From contig OX291547.1 of assembly GCA_946406115.1 (NCBI GenBank), forward strand, positions 19,941,001 to 20,005,000: a DNA stretch of 64,000 nucleotides. Direction: 5' to 3'. This document shows positions 1-12,779 of the stretch, piece by piece (positions within the stretch are counted from its first letter, which is position 1; each line of letters opens with the position of its first letter). The notes under the pieces are model-generated. The model was not told where the DNA came from. It was given only the letters and a program-made list of their open reading frames with translations, and did not search any database. Source of the DNA: Apoda limacodes. Lineage: Eukaryota; Arthropoda; Insecta; Lepidoptera; Limacodidae. Both the position numbers and the translations under genes were made by a program.

Positions 1-180
1 TAATAAAAGTCGGTTGACTACTTTATATATTTTTGTGCTGTTGTCAGAGTGATCTTTACAACGATTCAAATTATTTTTTTAACTTTTCGAAATATGAAGC
101 ATTACAAAGTAAAGGTTTATACGTCGAATTTTTTCTGGAATGCCCGCCAGTATGAGAAGGAAGACGTTCATTGAATTCAG
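1..180 (+). repeat. Diverged dispersed repeat, related to 42840-43025
   Basis: This stretch matches, in inverse orientation and imperfectly, the sequence at 42840-43025. Shared blocks include one around 'acaacgat' and one running from 'ttctggaat' to 'ggaagacgttc'. The second copy lies just upstream of the family B LINE ORF1, so the repeat may be part of that element's 5' region or an unrelated element. It continues past the left edge. No coding potential is visible. Confidence 0.5.
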
Positions 181-597
181 GACAAACCCACCCTTTTCGT
201 GCTGAAGAGGTAAAAAAAACCTTGTCAAATGAACGTGAGTTCTTGATATACGAGTTTGTAAAGTAGGTTCCGCCTTACTCCGTCATCTCATACATAACTT
301 TCTCAAATAAGTAATACGTAAGCGTACCCATGCCATCATACTTACGCATTTGTGAATAAGTCATAACTCGGGTCCGGAACGCGCAGAGACGAAATCCAAT
401 TTACAACCTGTGTGAGCTTTGACGTTGCCAGAACCGTGAGCAAAATACTAAACATATTATTGATATCAACGTCAAGCAAATATGTATTAAATGTCATACG
501 CATTACCATTTTCCTGTGAGATTTTATTTTTGTGCGTACGTACAAGTTTAATATTATGTAAGTGGAATACCTTTCTGGATATTTCAAAAGTGTGTAT
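181..597. other. Non-coding DNA, nothing recognised
   Basis: AT-rich sequence with no open frame, RNA or repeat that I can support. Confidence 0.5.
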
Positions 598-725
598 GTA
601 CAGTGCAACAAACTTTTCTGACACGGTGTCTGCTCGCTAGTGTCGTCTGAGTTTACACCATTTTGTTATGGCAACTGTAATTTGAATTTATGGCCACCGG
701 GTTAGAAAAGTTTGTTGCACTGTAC
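598..725. mobile_element. 128-bp inverted-repeat element (MITE)
   Basis: The two ends are near-perfect inverted repeats of about 25 bp, beginning GTACAGTGCAACAAACTTTTC on the left and its complement on the right. There is no coding capacity, so this is a non-autonomous DNA element. A related, more diverged copy lies at 29060-29183. Target duplication is unclear. Confidence 0.75.
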
Positions 726-2830
726 GTACCTAGCAACATTCATCATATCTGACACGTGATATGACAAAATTAAAGTTTTAGCTATAAATCGTTTCTTTGT
801 GGTATTATTAAAGAAATTAGAAATTTGGCCAACTTGAAACAAAAAATTAAGAAGCCTTAAAAAGTTTAAAAGTCTAGTTTCCCTATATATTTTAAGGTTT
901 CCGTATGTCCGAATGAATAAAAGGAATTCTTTAAGGATAACTCGTGTGTCTGACAATCTGTCCATCTATCACAGCCAATCAATTCGGAATAAATCTACTG
1001 GACCGATTAAGTTGAAATTTGATACATATGTGCATTTTGTGATCAAAACACGAATATATTATTATGTAAATAAATATTTTTTAATGTCGACGTCACCTTT
1101 TGTGATTTTAAAACAATTAGTTTAAAAGTTACCACTGAGCCTTCTATTTAAAAAAAATTAACAGAAAATAGTTCTTTTCCTAGGTTCTTAAAATATGGTA
1201 ATATGGTAGGTTAATCTCTCAATATTGTATGTACAATCTTAATTTTTTTTATTTACCACAAACAAATTTGGCTCAGATTCAAAAAACATAGAAGATAACA
1301 TATTCATCACAAGAAACCTCTCCACGCGAGTTTACCTCGTTCTTGTCCTTTTTTTTCATTAAAAGACAATGATCTCTCAGCCCATTTCAGTATACAATGA
1401 TAAACACAACACAATATTTTTTGCGCAGTCCTCATACTCTCAAATCTGACACGTTTTCCCTGAAAGTGACATCTCGTTTCATTTCATGTGATTAGATAAG
1501 AACAATGTCTCTCCAGTAGACGAAGGTAAGTGAATGAGATAAATGAAATCAATTGGTAAATAAAGGAGTAGGAGTTTTGGTACAAAAACATCAAGTCCCT
1601 TCACATGAGTCGGACTAAGGACTTTTTTTACCTAAAATCTCGGTTTTTGCTTTTTTGCTGCACTGCACCGGCTTAATTTCGAGGAATAAAAATCTTTTAA
1701 TACTAAGGAATTTGAATTAAGTACAACAGGCGTCGTCAGTAATGAAAAAGCAGTGCCTGAATTTAGTCAAGAATGGGAAGGTTTAACTGTTAAGAAGTAG
1801 AGGGTTCAACTGTCAAGCAGTGAAGGTTGAAATATTTGCATTTACCAGTGTTAAGACTCAATTCCCCAGGGGAAGATAAATGAAAAGATAGGTTCGTTAA
1901 TACAATTTATTCTTAGTTTTATATACAATCACTAATTCACAAATAAACAATTTGAAAGTCTATAATTCCATAATAAATTGCACTAAATTCAGTTTCCGAA
2001 TTTATCTGTTTTGCCGTCTTTTTCCTATCTAGACGATGGTATCGTAATTTTTCCTTCGGGTCGACTGTATTGTCGAAAATATCAATTAATCGTAATATGA
2101 TGTAATATTCACCAATTTCCAGCAATCTATGCCATTACCATTCTTTTCAGATTGAGAAATTAAAAATCAATATGGCGAAAAAAACCAATCCGCAGAATCA
2201 ATATAGCAATAATCACCTATCCAAATAAATGCACTTAGGTACCTGTTGGGAGGGTTTATAGTAGAACCCACAACCTTGAGATATTTTATCGAGAAATTCA
2301 AACCTTCTCTTATTAAATCTCGTGCGGTAAGTTCTTCTTGTAATTTACATCTCCTTAGTTCCTGTTTCTCGAAGAACTTGATGCACTCCAAAAAGATTAA
2401 TTCCTATTTATTTTAGGTAAAAATTGCAAATTTTGCTTTTAACATCTATCTTCGAGAAAATCTCCAAAAGACTGACTTTGAATAATTTTCCATCTGTCAT
2501 CTTTTTAAAAATCAGATTTAAAAGACTGTTGACGTAAATGAGTATGGCATTCCATGCATGTATGGATATAGAATTTTACAATGATTTTGACATAACACGC
2601 TAAAGGGTAATTTAAAGCTAATTACACACTACATATACAAAATAAAATACTTCACTCGCTACACCAGTAACCCGTATTCTGATAGTTGTAGATAGAATTA
2701 TTGGGTTTTTTTTGAATAGTTGCCTGCATGAAGGGAATAGATGCTTATAACTAAAAGATTTGGAATTCACAAAAATCAGATTTACTTTTGCGATAAGATG
2801 AATTGAATATTTCAATACCTAACACATTAT
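726..2830. other. Non-coding DNA, nothing recognised
   Basis: AT-rich, with only short chance reading frames on both strands. I see no exon with convincing splice sites and no recognisable repeat. Confidence 0.45.
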
Positions 2831-3352
2831 CTGCCATCTCTGGGCAGGTGCACCCGGATTCCAGCTTGGCCCTTTTAACTCGGTTCAACGACGGGCTGTG
2901 AGAATTGTCGACGATTCCAAACTCACTTGCGGTATCGAGCCCTTAAGTCTGAGGAGAGACTTTTCCTCACTGTGTGTGTTCTACCGCTTGAACAATGGGT
3001 TGTGTTCTGAGAATTGTTCGAAATGATGCCCACGGCTACTTTCTACCATCGCACCGCTCGCCATCGGCAGGGAATTCATTCTCACACTTTAGAACCTAAA
3101 TGGTTGCGTACAGTGCGGTTTCAGAGAAACTTCCTCCCGCGAACGCATAAGTAGTGGAATGAGCTCCCTACCAAGGTTTTCTGCATGGACTACAGTATGG
3201 AGTTCTTCAAGAAAGAAGTTATTAGATTTCTGAAGGGTCGGCAACGCGCAAGTGATACCCCTGGTGTTGCAAGCGTCCATAGGCGACGGTGACCGCTTCC
3301 CATCAGGCGGACCGTAAGCTTGTTTGCCACCTTAGTGGTATTAAAAAAAAAA
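2831..3352 (+). mobile_element. LINE family A, 5'-truncated 3' fragment
   Basis: This is the last part of the reverse-transcriptase ORF plus the short 3' UTR of the jockey/CR1-group LINE seen more fully at 51480-52935, ending CACCTTAGTGGTATT and a poly-A run. It shares diagnostic bases with the 51.5-kb copy (for example GATTCCAAACTCACTTGCGG) that other copies lack, so the two are close relatives. Point changes and a frameshift have broken the frame. Confidence 0.85.
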
Positions 3353-4475
3353 ACATCAAGCATAGGTCAAAAGTGGTCCTATCATGGCAACACGAGGAAC
3401 TTAATGATATTTCAAAGATTAACGGAATAAATCAAATCAGCAGCACGAAAATATCCTTAAATCTTTTTTTTTTTATAAATTTACAAGATATTTATTTTGT
3501 GTAATAATAAACTTATTGAAATCTAACATGTTTCATGGAATTCATGGTATCTTCTTGATGAAAAGTAATCTTCTTAGTTATGTAGGGTCTAAATTCTGAT
3601 TGTATATTCCATTCTAATACAACAAACTAATACAAAAATTAAAATTAAAATGAAATGCATATTCGACATTTTTGTTTGGGAGTAATCTCTTTACTTTGAT
3701 GGATTTTTGTGGCCGTTAGATTAATAATTATATATAATTTATTTTTGTTTTATAACCTATATTAATTTAAATTGCATTTGGTATGAATATTACATACTTT
3801 CAACATTCACATAAACCAAAGACTGCAGGGATTATCGGAAAAAAATAGTATAAAACGTTTGCTATAGTATGAACTTTTATCTATGAATGTAATAGTATAT
3901 GTTCGATGCTAGCAAGTTGCAAACTTAGGTAGGAGATACGTTTCCAATGCAGTGAGCCGTTGAAAATCCGTACCATATTTCATGTCTTACGCTATGTGCT
4001 TTGTTAAAATACGTTTTCCTATTTCTGCTTTTACTACGTTTTTTAAGGTTTTTTTTTTGTTATACCAAACATGAAATTCATAATATAAACGTAAAAACGG
4101 GACCCTAGTACTAAGACTCCACCTTGATAGGGATCTCTTTCTAGTGTGTCAATTTGTTTATTATTCCGTACTGTCAAAAAATAAATATAGGAATTTCCTC
4201 ATAGTTGACAAACGCTTTGATGCATAATGCCTACTGCCTAGTGGAAGTAATAAGATTTTCATGCATCATATATCACCTTGTCTCATTTGCTACCATTTCC
4301 TACACATCCACATCCTCTGTGGATAATATTTCAAGATGTTTTGTTTTTGTTCCTTTTTCTCTGTTCTTTATTTAATCTATATATATATATATATATGCCG
4401 TAGGATAATAGGAAAAAAAGCATTATTGCAAACGGATTGAAAATGAATTTTGTAATATTTTTATGTTACTACAGG
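3353..4475. other. Non-coding DNA with a short TA tract
   Basis: Nothing coding is seen. A simple (TA)n tract lies at about 4378-4395. Confidence 0.45.
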
Positions 4476-4535
4476 CGGTCACCCAACCCCTGACTTTGCT
4501 TTTTCCCGACAATGCTTAGCTTCAGATGAGGTTTC
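4476..4535 (-). repeat. 5S rRNA-like fragment (possible 5S-derived SINE)
   Basis: The plus strand resembles the complement of the 5S rRNA internal promoter region: GGCGGTCACCC followed by GACAATGCTTAGCTTC. It is strongly diverged. Similar stretches occur at 18440-18520 and 27470-27560, so this looks like a dispersed family rather than one stray 5S copy. Confidence 0.45.
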
Positions 4536-4904
4536 TAAAAGATGAATTTTACTGGGCAACCTTTCAATTATATGATAATATTTTGAAATCAAATAACTTC
4601 TTCTCAGTAAATGTCGTCTTGCCATTTCCTTAATTTTCTAATCCTGTAGTTCTTTACAAAGAGCCATCTAGATACTGATCAATCAGGAAGAAGATACTGT
4701 AAATCGTAACATATCCCACCCAATCAGCAATGAAATTTCGATTCATCCTAAAGCAAACTCGTTTTTTGCAGTAATTCTCATTATAGCTCGGAAGATTACG
4801 AAATTCATTCTTTTTTTTTAATTTAACAATCTTTCGGTCGTTTGCCACTAGGATTTTTGCAATGATCCGTTTTTTTGTTTCTATTAGCCTACGACATAAT
4901 ATAT

Positions 4905-5245
4905 AGTACTTGGATGACCGAGCTACGCTCTTTTTTTTTTAACAACGCCTTCTATTGTCAAGTAGCTTAACAACGCCATCTATTATCAAGTAGCTTTATC
5001 GTTGCTGTGTCAGTAAAAGTATAAGTATTACTACTCGCCAATAGATGTCAGGAAGAGTCATATTTTTAAATTAACATTGCCTAAAAACACGGATAAAACG
5101 ACGTTTTCTGAAAATGAAACCTATCAAGATCAATTTATCGCCCCCTGCATACAATATTTCATGAAAATCGTTGGAGCAGTTTCCGAGATTCAGATTATTA
5201 ATATATATAAATATACATATATATATTCAAGAATTGCTCGTTTAA
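4905..5245. repeat. Dispersed repeat, second copy at 47628-47910
   Basis: It shares with 47628-47910 the order 'accgagct..gctc', 'cgccatctatt.tcaagtagctt', 'aacacggataaaacga', 'gaaaatcgttgga' and the end 'caagaattgctcgttta'. There is no protein. It is probably a non-autonomous element. Confidence 0.7.
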
Positions 5246-5399
5246 AGGGATTAGAATTATAACAAAGTTCGGTTATTGGAAAAAATATTTGTACGAACTA
5301 AAATTATTATTTAATAAACAAGATTTATTAGATATATTTTCAGAGAACACATATAAAACTAACTAAACTAAACTAACTATAAAAGAATTAGACTGACTG

Positions 5400-6465
5400 A
5401 ATAATATATCTAGCCACAGCCTAAACTACAGGGTCTAGAAGTTTTAAATTTTTGCATAAAGCTTGCTGTTATTAGGTAGGCGGGCACTAACAAGGGATTT
5501 TGCAAAAATTAATTCCTTAAGGGGGTAAAATAGGGGTTGGAAGTTTGTATCAAACTCCTTTATTTTTGAAGTTATATGTATATAACTTGGTATTTGGCTT
5601 AAAGTTAAAATTTAAAATTTATGTGTTTGACCATATTTGGAAAATTATCCCAGGGCAAAATAGGATAGAAATTTTGTACAAAAGTTTCTGTTATAACGTA
5701 CGCGAGCACTAAAAACTAATTTTGCGAAAGTCATCCTCTAAGAGGGTTAAATGAGATTGAAATTTAAGTTATGGATATCCGTCACTTTTGAAGTTAAATG
5801 CGTTTAAAACATGTTGTTTTGCCTTAAGATTAAAAATTAAGTATGGCATATTTCACAGTTCATGGATTATCATCCTCTAGAGGGTAAATAAGGGGATGGA
5901 AATTTATAAGTATTTCGATAGTTTTGTGTCTAGGGACAAAATTTTGGAACGAGGATCATGTCATAACGTAGGCGAGCACACGAAAGGATTTTACAAAATC
6001 ATCGCCTAATGGGGGTTCAAAATTTGTACGGAAATCCGTAATATTTGAAGCTAAATGCATAAAATTGGATATTGAGTTTTAAATTCGAAATTAAGTTTGA
6101 CGTGTTTTTGTCTTTTAGACAATTATCCCCTAGAGGGCGAAATAGGGTGGATAAAAAAAATTGTATGAGAACTCCGATACCTTTGTGTATAGAGATAACG
6201 TGAGCGAGTGTAGATAAAGGATTTTGCAAAATCCATCCCTTAGGATGGATAAATAGGAGTGGGCGTTTTTAAAGCTGATTGCATAAAAAATGGTATTTGG
6301 CTTTTAATTTAAATTAAGATTGATGACCATTGATGTCTTTCACCGTTTTTCAAAAATTATCCGCGAGATGGCAAAATAGGGGATGAAATAGATCGTTTAC
6401 AGTCCAAAACTGTCTTTTTTTTAATTCTACGCAGAAGAAGTCGCGGGCAAAAGCTACTAATTTAA
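5400..6465. repeat. Internally periodic dispersed repeat
   Basis: A unit recurs several times with variation: 'ggcgagcacta...ggattttgcaaaa', a 'cctta..gggggtaaaatagggg' block and 'tttgtat.aaa.tccg', spaced roughly every 200-250 bases. It ends with 'agaagtcgcgggcaaaagctacta', an ending common to a widespread lepidopteran repeat type. A second member is at 12780-13345. Confidence 0.6.
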
Positions 6466-6638
6466 TAATAATAGGTGATATGTATATACATATTTGTAAT
6501 GGTCATAGATATTAATCACGCCTACAAAGTAGTAAAATGGTAAAAAATTAAATCAGCATTTTTGGAAAATCGTTATTCAAACAATTGCGCCACCGATCAA
6601 TACGACGGGAAAAGTGAACTAATTTTTTAATTTTAATT
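6466..6638. other. AT-rich spacer
   Basis: No feature is seen before the poly-T that marks the LINE fragment to the right. Confidence 0.4.
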
Positions 6639-6812
6639 TTTTTTTTTTTTTTTTTTTTATACCACTAAGGTGGCAAACAAGCACACGGTCCGCCTGATGG
6701 TAGGCGGTCACCGCGGCCTATGGACGCTTGTAACACCAGAGGTATCACTCGCACGTTGCCAACCCTTCAAAAATCCAATAACTTATTTCTTGAAGAACCC
6801 CATACTGTTATA
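6639..6812 (-). mobile_element. LINE family A, 3'-end fragment
   Basis: Poly-T followed by the complement of the family A 3' end (ATACCACTAAGGTGGCAAAC) and the last codons of its ORF, breaking off after about 150 bases. It is a severely 5'-truncated copy. Confidence 0.8.
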
Positions 6813-7439
6813 CCCACACCATAATTTTAGGTTGAAAATTATTGACGCGGAAAGAAGCTAGAGTATCATATATTTTTTATGTATAAAGAACTTTTTCAAT
6901 AATAGTTTAAAAACCATACCCACTATCCTACTATCGGTTATACCTTGTATAAAAAAATTAACATAGATGCGACTAAAATACCCTTATTATAATACACCTT
7001 ACTTGGCTAACTTTGTTTAATTTAGCAACAGTTGGACTTAAAAAGTTTATATAACCTTCTCAAAAACAAGATCATAGACTATGATAAATTTAATTAGAGC
7101 TCGTCTTTGCGGGTGTTCTCTGGCTTAAATATTTGCAGCTCCAGATAAGAAGCCTGGCGTTTTCTCTTCTTAATTAAAGGGAGGGTTTCTTGAGCCTGCA
7201 TTAACCGTTGGTTTCTTAAGATTACACTAAATTCTAAAGTCAATATTCGGCGTATAATTTATTTTTAAGGATAAAATTATAAGCATTTTGAAAATACTTA
7301 GTTTTTGCGATTAACAAATTGTAATGCAAGTAAAAACGTAGGTTAAGATTTCTTGTAATCGACTACGAATAGTACTCTTATAGAAAACATTATTAAACCA
7401 TTACTTATTACCTACTATGATTACCTAATATGATACTTT
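6813..7439. other. Non-coding DNA, nothing recognised
   Basis: AT-rich, with no supported feature. Confidence 0.4.
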
Positions 7440-7680
7440 TCAACACACTTGCTCATACAACAGCCTTTACTGCACCGTTTTCAGCATCTTGATTGTGTCC
7501 ATTACACACTCGTGCGCTAAAGACAATTACCGCACAAGTGCCTTTTACTTTACAGATTTTTATTTTTATTTTTCAACATACTTGCTTATAAAGCAGCCTT
7601 AACTGCATTGTTTTCAGTTATTAGTAGCGTCAATTATTACACAAGTGCTTTTCACTTTACTGATTTTTTTCAAATTTTTA
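7440..7680. repeat. Two-copy direct repeat of about 130 bp
   Basis: The block starting 'caacacacttgctcatacaacagcctttactgc' recurs from about 7573 as 'caacatacttgcttataaagcagccttaactgc'. Both continue into similar 'gttttcag' and 'acaagtgc.tttcactttac' segments. This is an old tandem duplication of unknown sequence. Confidence 0.65.
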
Positions 7681-8439
7681 GCAAGAAAAAAATTATGCCT
7701 ACGAACTAAGTTCTTATTTTTGTAAAAATATATCCAACGTGTTTGTTTGTTGTTTTTTAAAAACATATTAAAACTATTACATCCATTAAATATCAACTTT
7801 TTGCATCATTATAACACTAATATAAGTATTTACTTTAAATTTTTGAAATCAGTCTTATGAGACTCGTGAGCGCTACTCAATACATACAATCGGCTGATTA
7901 CGCCTTCGCATTGGACTGCATCCCATAATCTCGTGTGTGTTGAGAAATTTTAATAAACACAATCCTCCAACTAGAACCTTTATTAAATAAATTATTAAAT
8001 ATCGGAGTAGGTACTCTTAAATATCATAAATTCCTTTAAATGATTGATGATATTTGACGCTTCACATGGTGCGACCCATATGTTATACAAAACAAAAAAA
8101 TTGACGTTTGTATACACAACTTTGTATTCAGTAGCTTTACTTACTTTTTTATATCACTAAGTATTTCAATACAGATTGTATACTTGTTATTAAAAAGTAT
8201 TGTATTAATTCTTTAGATTTGAGTTTCTTGCCGGCTCTTTTTGAGAGAAATAAATATTGTGAAATAGATTGTATTAACGATTTAAGAGTTTTCTCAGAAA
8301 CCTTGAAAAATGCTTTTTTATATTTTTTTTACTGAAATCGCAATTACGACAAGATATACTGTGACCGAAAGTAAAGATACATAATGACTGTGTCGTAGTA
8401 CCTACAGAATATAGTGTTACCACAATACCTCATAGTTAC
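7681..8439. other. Non-coding DNA, nothing recognised
   Basis: AT-rich. A phrase 'tttcttgccggctcttttt' near 8228 resembles a LINE 3' region but is too short to call. Confidence 0.35.
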
Positions 8440-8735
8440 TATTACTTTCTTATCTGCCTCATACGTCCCTACTGTTGGAGCACGGTCTATCCTCACCACG
8501 AGTGATTTAGGCCATAGTCCACACGCGGGCTCAGTGCGGATTGTGGACTTCACAAACGTCTTTTATTTTATGTAGGTTTCCACACGATGTTTTTCTTCAC
8601 CAAAAAGCTAGTGGTGTGAATAATTAATGTACTTCAGAAATTAAGAAAAAACTCATTGGTACACGCCGGGCTCGAACCTTCGCCACTGAGGTCACAGGTG
8701 AAATCGATACCCCTCGGCCACCACCGAATTATTTG
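8440..8735 (-). mobile_element. tRNA-derived SINE copy
   Basis: It shares its layout with 9690-9975: 'acgtc..ct.ctgttgg.gcac', 'taggcca.agtcc..cacgcggg', 'aggtttcc.cacga', then a right end whose complement has tRNA-like promoter boxes (complement of 'gggctcgaacc' as box B). The head lies on the right, so the element reads on the minus strand. Confidence 0.6.
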
Positions 8736-9689
8736 TAATTAATTTTCTTTAGAATTCATTCAAGAGACTGTGAATATCTTACCTACGGCAAAAATAAAAT
8801 TAAAAATGACAATAAAGTACATTGCTGAATACGTTATTAATAAAGTATAATGTAGACATAGAGCTGTATGTTCTTTTGTGTGTTTTATTTTTCTTTGTTT
8901 TAGCCTATTACCACCACATTTGTTCACTGACTTCAAAGAAGAAGAAGGTTTTCAATTCGTCAAATCTTTTTTTTCATAGACGCCTAAATTGATTCGAGAA
9001 ATTCTTTTTTAAAAAAAAATAAGTAATTAATTTTAACGTTTATAGTGCATCTTTTTGAAGCCAATTGTTTTTTGTTCATACTGTAGTTGCCTTTGTTTAG
9101 CCCGACAACGTCGACACAGATTATATGACTGTCTAGACAGCACCCGGTTAGCCATATGTGACGACATAGAATAGTCAGATGTGGTCGTCCCACGTCCCGC
9201 CGTGCACCTTACCTCACGATTACTGTAATTAGAAAATTAAGTGGGCGTATATACAGTTAAATCAATCAGGGACACGACGACGATACGACGAAATATTAAA
9301 CATTTACACTTATTTAAACTAAATATGTACCTATTTAGCTTAGCTGCAAATTACGAAGACTTCAAATATTTTAAGTGATTTCTATTTTGTAAGCTGAAAG
9401 CAATTTGACGGTTCGCATAAGCTTAAATTAAATTATTTGAAGATTCATAGTCAGCTAGCTGTGCTCTGCGGTTTCACTCGCTTAAACCTGTTCCCGTGAG
9501 AACTTCCGATTGGTACAAAAAGTATCCTTTGTTAATTCTAGATAAGTTTACTTATAAGTCAAATTGTCCCCTTAGCATTAATTGAATTACTAATTCATCT
9601 AATTCAAATAGTTTTCCTAAATACTCGTCTCATATACTTTGGGATCCTAAGTTAATGCGTGTATGACACGTACTTGTTGTTCTCAGCCT
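8736..9689. other. Non-coding DNA, nothing recognised
   Basis: Only short chance frames are seen. I can support no gene or repeat. Confidence 0.4.
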
Positions 9690-9975
9690 TTACACGTCAC
9701 CTGTGTTGGGGCACCGTTCTACCACCATCTTAGGCCAGAGCTATTTGGGCCAAAGTCCGTCACGCGGGTCCAGTAAGCTTTATGGGCTTCATACACATAT
9801 TTATGCTTTTGCAGGTTTCCTCACGAAAAGCTTTCCTTCACAAGCCAGTATTGTGTACGAACAAAGTAGGTACTTGACAATTACTGACAAAAAAACATTC
9901 ATTGATAGGAAGGTACACGCTTGGTTTCGAACTCCCGCGCTCACAGAACGCTAAAATGACGCCAAGCCACCACAG
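9690..9975 (-). mobile_element. tRNA-derived SINE copy
   Basis: Same family as 8440-8735. The right end 'ttggtttcgaactcccgcg...gccaagccacca' is the complement of a tRNA-like head with box B. The open frame of about 80 codons across it is fortuitous. Confidence 0.6.
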
Positions 9976-10631
9976 ACTGCGTGTCTGGGATTTTGTATAT
10001 GGTTTTTAAGATTTTAAGTGAAGAAATATAGAATGAATAATGCAAACGCTTTCTTAACTTCAACTTACTAACAGAGTTACAAACTAACAACCGTTTTGTT
10101 TCAAACACGGTTAAGCAAATTTAAATAGGAACATATTTCTAGTAAGTGTTTCAAACAGTAGTTTAAAAACTTGTGCTTAAGTTAAAATATTGGAAGTCTT
10201 TCACTTTAAGTTTTGGTAACCAGTTGGTTTCTTTTAACATGAATTAGGGGCTGACGTTCAAGCTTGTTAAGTTATGAAAATAGACGTGTTCGAACCTTTA
10301 AGTTTTTTTCAAATATGTATCGATTTTACTACCGACTAGGAGACTATTTATATAAAAATGACTTTTCTTCTTTATTATTATAGAAAACAAATTTATGTCT
10401 CAAATTTTAATCAGACTTCAAATAAATAATAAACACAGCTTTCATGACTAGTGACGCTTATCAAAACTACTTTATTGATAGTAAAAAGGTTTTTAATCAC
10501 ATTTAAAGCTTGATTTCTGAATTGTTCAAGTTCCAGCTTTTAATGACTTAATCATATTTGTCTTAACACCTAGAAAGGGCTTAGCATAAGAACACCAAGA
10601 AAAAATCATATAAAAAACGTATTATTTGTAA
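9976..10631. other. Non-coding DNA, nothing recognised
   Basis: AT-rich, with no supported feature. Confidence 0.4.
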
Positions 10632-10826
10632 AGCACGGACGCTAAGCAGGAAGAATTTCGTTCAATGACCCGTCACTATTTGTCTCCGTTTCACGCGCAT
10701 AATTATTGCCTTTGCGCTCCTTTATGACAGAGGTCATCGCATCTGTGCAACTTAATTCTGCGCGTGCAAAAGAGACAAATAGTGAGCGGTCACTGAACGA
10801 AATTCTTCATGCTTAGCGTCCGTGCT
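10632..10826. mobile_element. 195-bp inverted-repeat element (MITE)
   Basis: The ends are inverted repeats of about 75 bp, starting AGCACGGACGCTAAGCA on the left and ending with its complement at 10826. The arms match closely except for a few substitutions, leaving a loop of about 45 bases. There is no ORF. It is a non-autonomous DNA element able to form a long hairpin. Confidence 0.8.
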
Positions 10827-11929
10827 ATAGCTACAAACACTAAAAAAATTAATGACGTGTGTATACCAGTATGGTGTATACGCGATAAACAAATGTTTGC
10901 TTGTTTTATTTGAGCACCTAGTTGTAGACAGGATCGTAACAGAGTTTCAATCTTCAGAGCGATGAATAGTGACGATACTGCATAAAGTGCTGTACCTACT
11001 GCGGCATGAGTTTACTATTCGTTACGTGAAGTGACGTTAAGAGTGTACTAATGCATGGCTAAGGAAGTGAATTAAATAAATACAGGTTCGAGCGCACAAG
11101 AAACGGACATGTATACCTTCTATTTCGAAGAAAAGGTATGATTATTGAAAAATAGTTGTTTAAACTATAATGCCATATATTTTTTTAAATATCTCTCTGT
11201 CAAGACTTTGACTGTCGTTTAAACTATGTTTTTTAATAATTTGAAACTTTCTTACTTTAATAGGTTTTGTGCAAAATCTGTTAAATAAACTTTGTAGGGC
11301 ACTTTTAATTAAATCTATTGATTAAAGTTAACGAATTTTTAATTTGGGCTCTGTCAAGACCTTCTTATTTTATCTTTTGCTATGCTTCAATCAGGTACTA
11401 TCACGATACGCAAACATTAGTAAACTCGTGCTAGGCCTCCTAAGAGCTGTTAGAAACGCGTCGAACTAACTCCGTGATACATGAGTGGATGAAAGAAAAT
11501 CGGAGTTTGCTCTGCACATGGCGCAGATTAAATTGTAAAAGTTATTTGCACAAATCCATTGGGGATAATTTTCTGAAAGCTGAAAATATATAGACTGTAG
11601 CTGAATAAACCAAATCTTGATTTAATTATTTAATAAACGATTTGCTGTGCTTGTGGAATTATTTACGATGTTTGACTCACAGCTTTGCTTATGTTTATAG
11701 TTTTAACATGGAAACATAATAAAGTATTATTCATGTCTATATTGATAACTAAAACAAGGATTGTAGGAATAAAGTATAAAAAACAAATAATACAAAAGTT
11801 TTAAGTATTTGGTAAAATGAGAATATTTTCTGAATTGGATATATCAAATAAGTCACTTATTAATACTATTTCATTTCTGTTTTAACTTTAACCTACTTCG
11901 AACTAAACATATCTAAGAAGAGCTCTTTA
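10827..11929. other. Non-coding DNA, nothing recognised
   Basis: No exon, RNA or clear repeat is seen. Confidence 0.4.
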
Positions 11930-12015
11930 AAGACCGGACAGACAGACACAGAGACAATCTAGACTTAAATATAGGGCTGCGTTGGCACCCTCTGGGTACG
12001 GAACCCTAGCCCAAC
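11930..12015. repeat. Fragment of 'GGTACGGAACCC' dispersed repeat
   Basis: 'ggacagacagacacagagaca' and then 'tgggtacggaaccctagcc' match the end of the repeat type also seen at 31425-31545, 32447-32752 and 16610-17010. It is a partial copy. Confidence 0.55.
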
Positions 12016-12779
12016 CTTTTTTTTTAAAAAAACTTAGGTATAAGCTAACCCATGCAAGTGCAATATCATACAGAGTAAAAATTCCTAACAGAAAGCGCTT
12101 TAATCCTCGTGTAAATATAAAAAAGCATTATTTTATACATGAAAAAGCTTTGACTCAAAAGGCAGTTCTTAAATTTTTCCAACAAAATAATTAATTGTTC
12201 TGTAAAACATTCCATATGACGAGGGTCAGAAAAGCACATAAAACCTTTAACTTTTTGTCACTCTTTTGAAAGGGAAGTCATGTTAAGCTTAAGTATTACA
12301 TTTGTTTGGAGATTCAATTTACTGTAAAAAAATAATGTTCTAATAAACAGGTAAAAATATATAGGGAGTTCAATAGCAAGTGAGAATTTTATAGCGCATT
12401 TTCAAGTTTTGGATGTTAAGGGTATACATGATATCTAATTTATCTTGTAATGCTCACCCCTTTACTGTATTTTCGAAACTCCACAAAATAAGAATTTACC
12501 GACAACATATATGATATTTTAGCTGAATAGTATATATATATAAACCTACTAGCTTACTCCGCAAACGTTGTTTCACTTTTTAACTGGCGCGCCACCTATT
12601 CTTAAAGCATTGTTCTAATTCAAAAACCTTCCCCAACTTGTGCACAACAATTTACTAAAATTTCCGCAAGTCTGACTAGCTCTTGACCCTTTTTTCTTCA
12701 TAAAAACCTTGCCCTAACAATACAGAACACTACAAGAATTATCCAATTTGGTGCAGTCTATCCGAAGTAATTTTCATAT
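12016..12779. other. Non-coding DNA, nothing recognised
   Basis: AT-rich sequence without a supported feature. Confidence 0.4.

Noticed and set aside
5400..6465. CRISPR-like array because of regularly spaced repeats
   Set aside because: The units are long, diverged and match a dispersed eukaryotic repeat; there are no short identical repeats with unique spacers.
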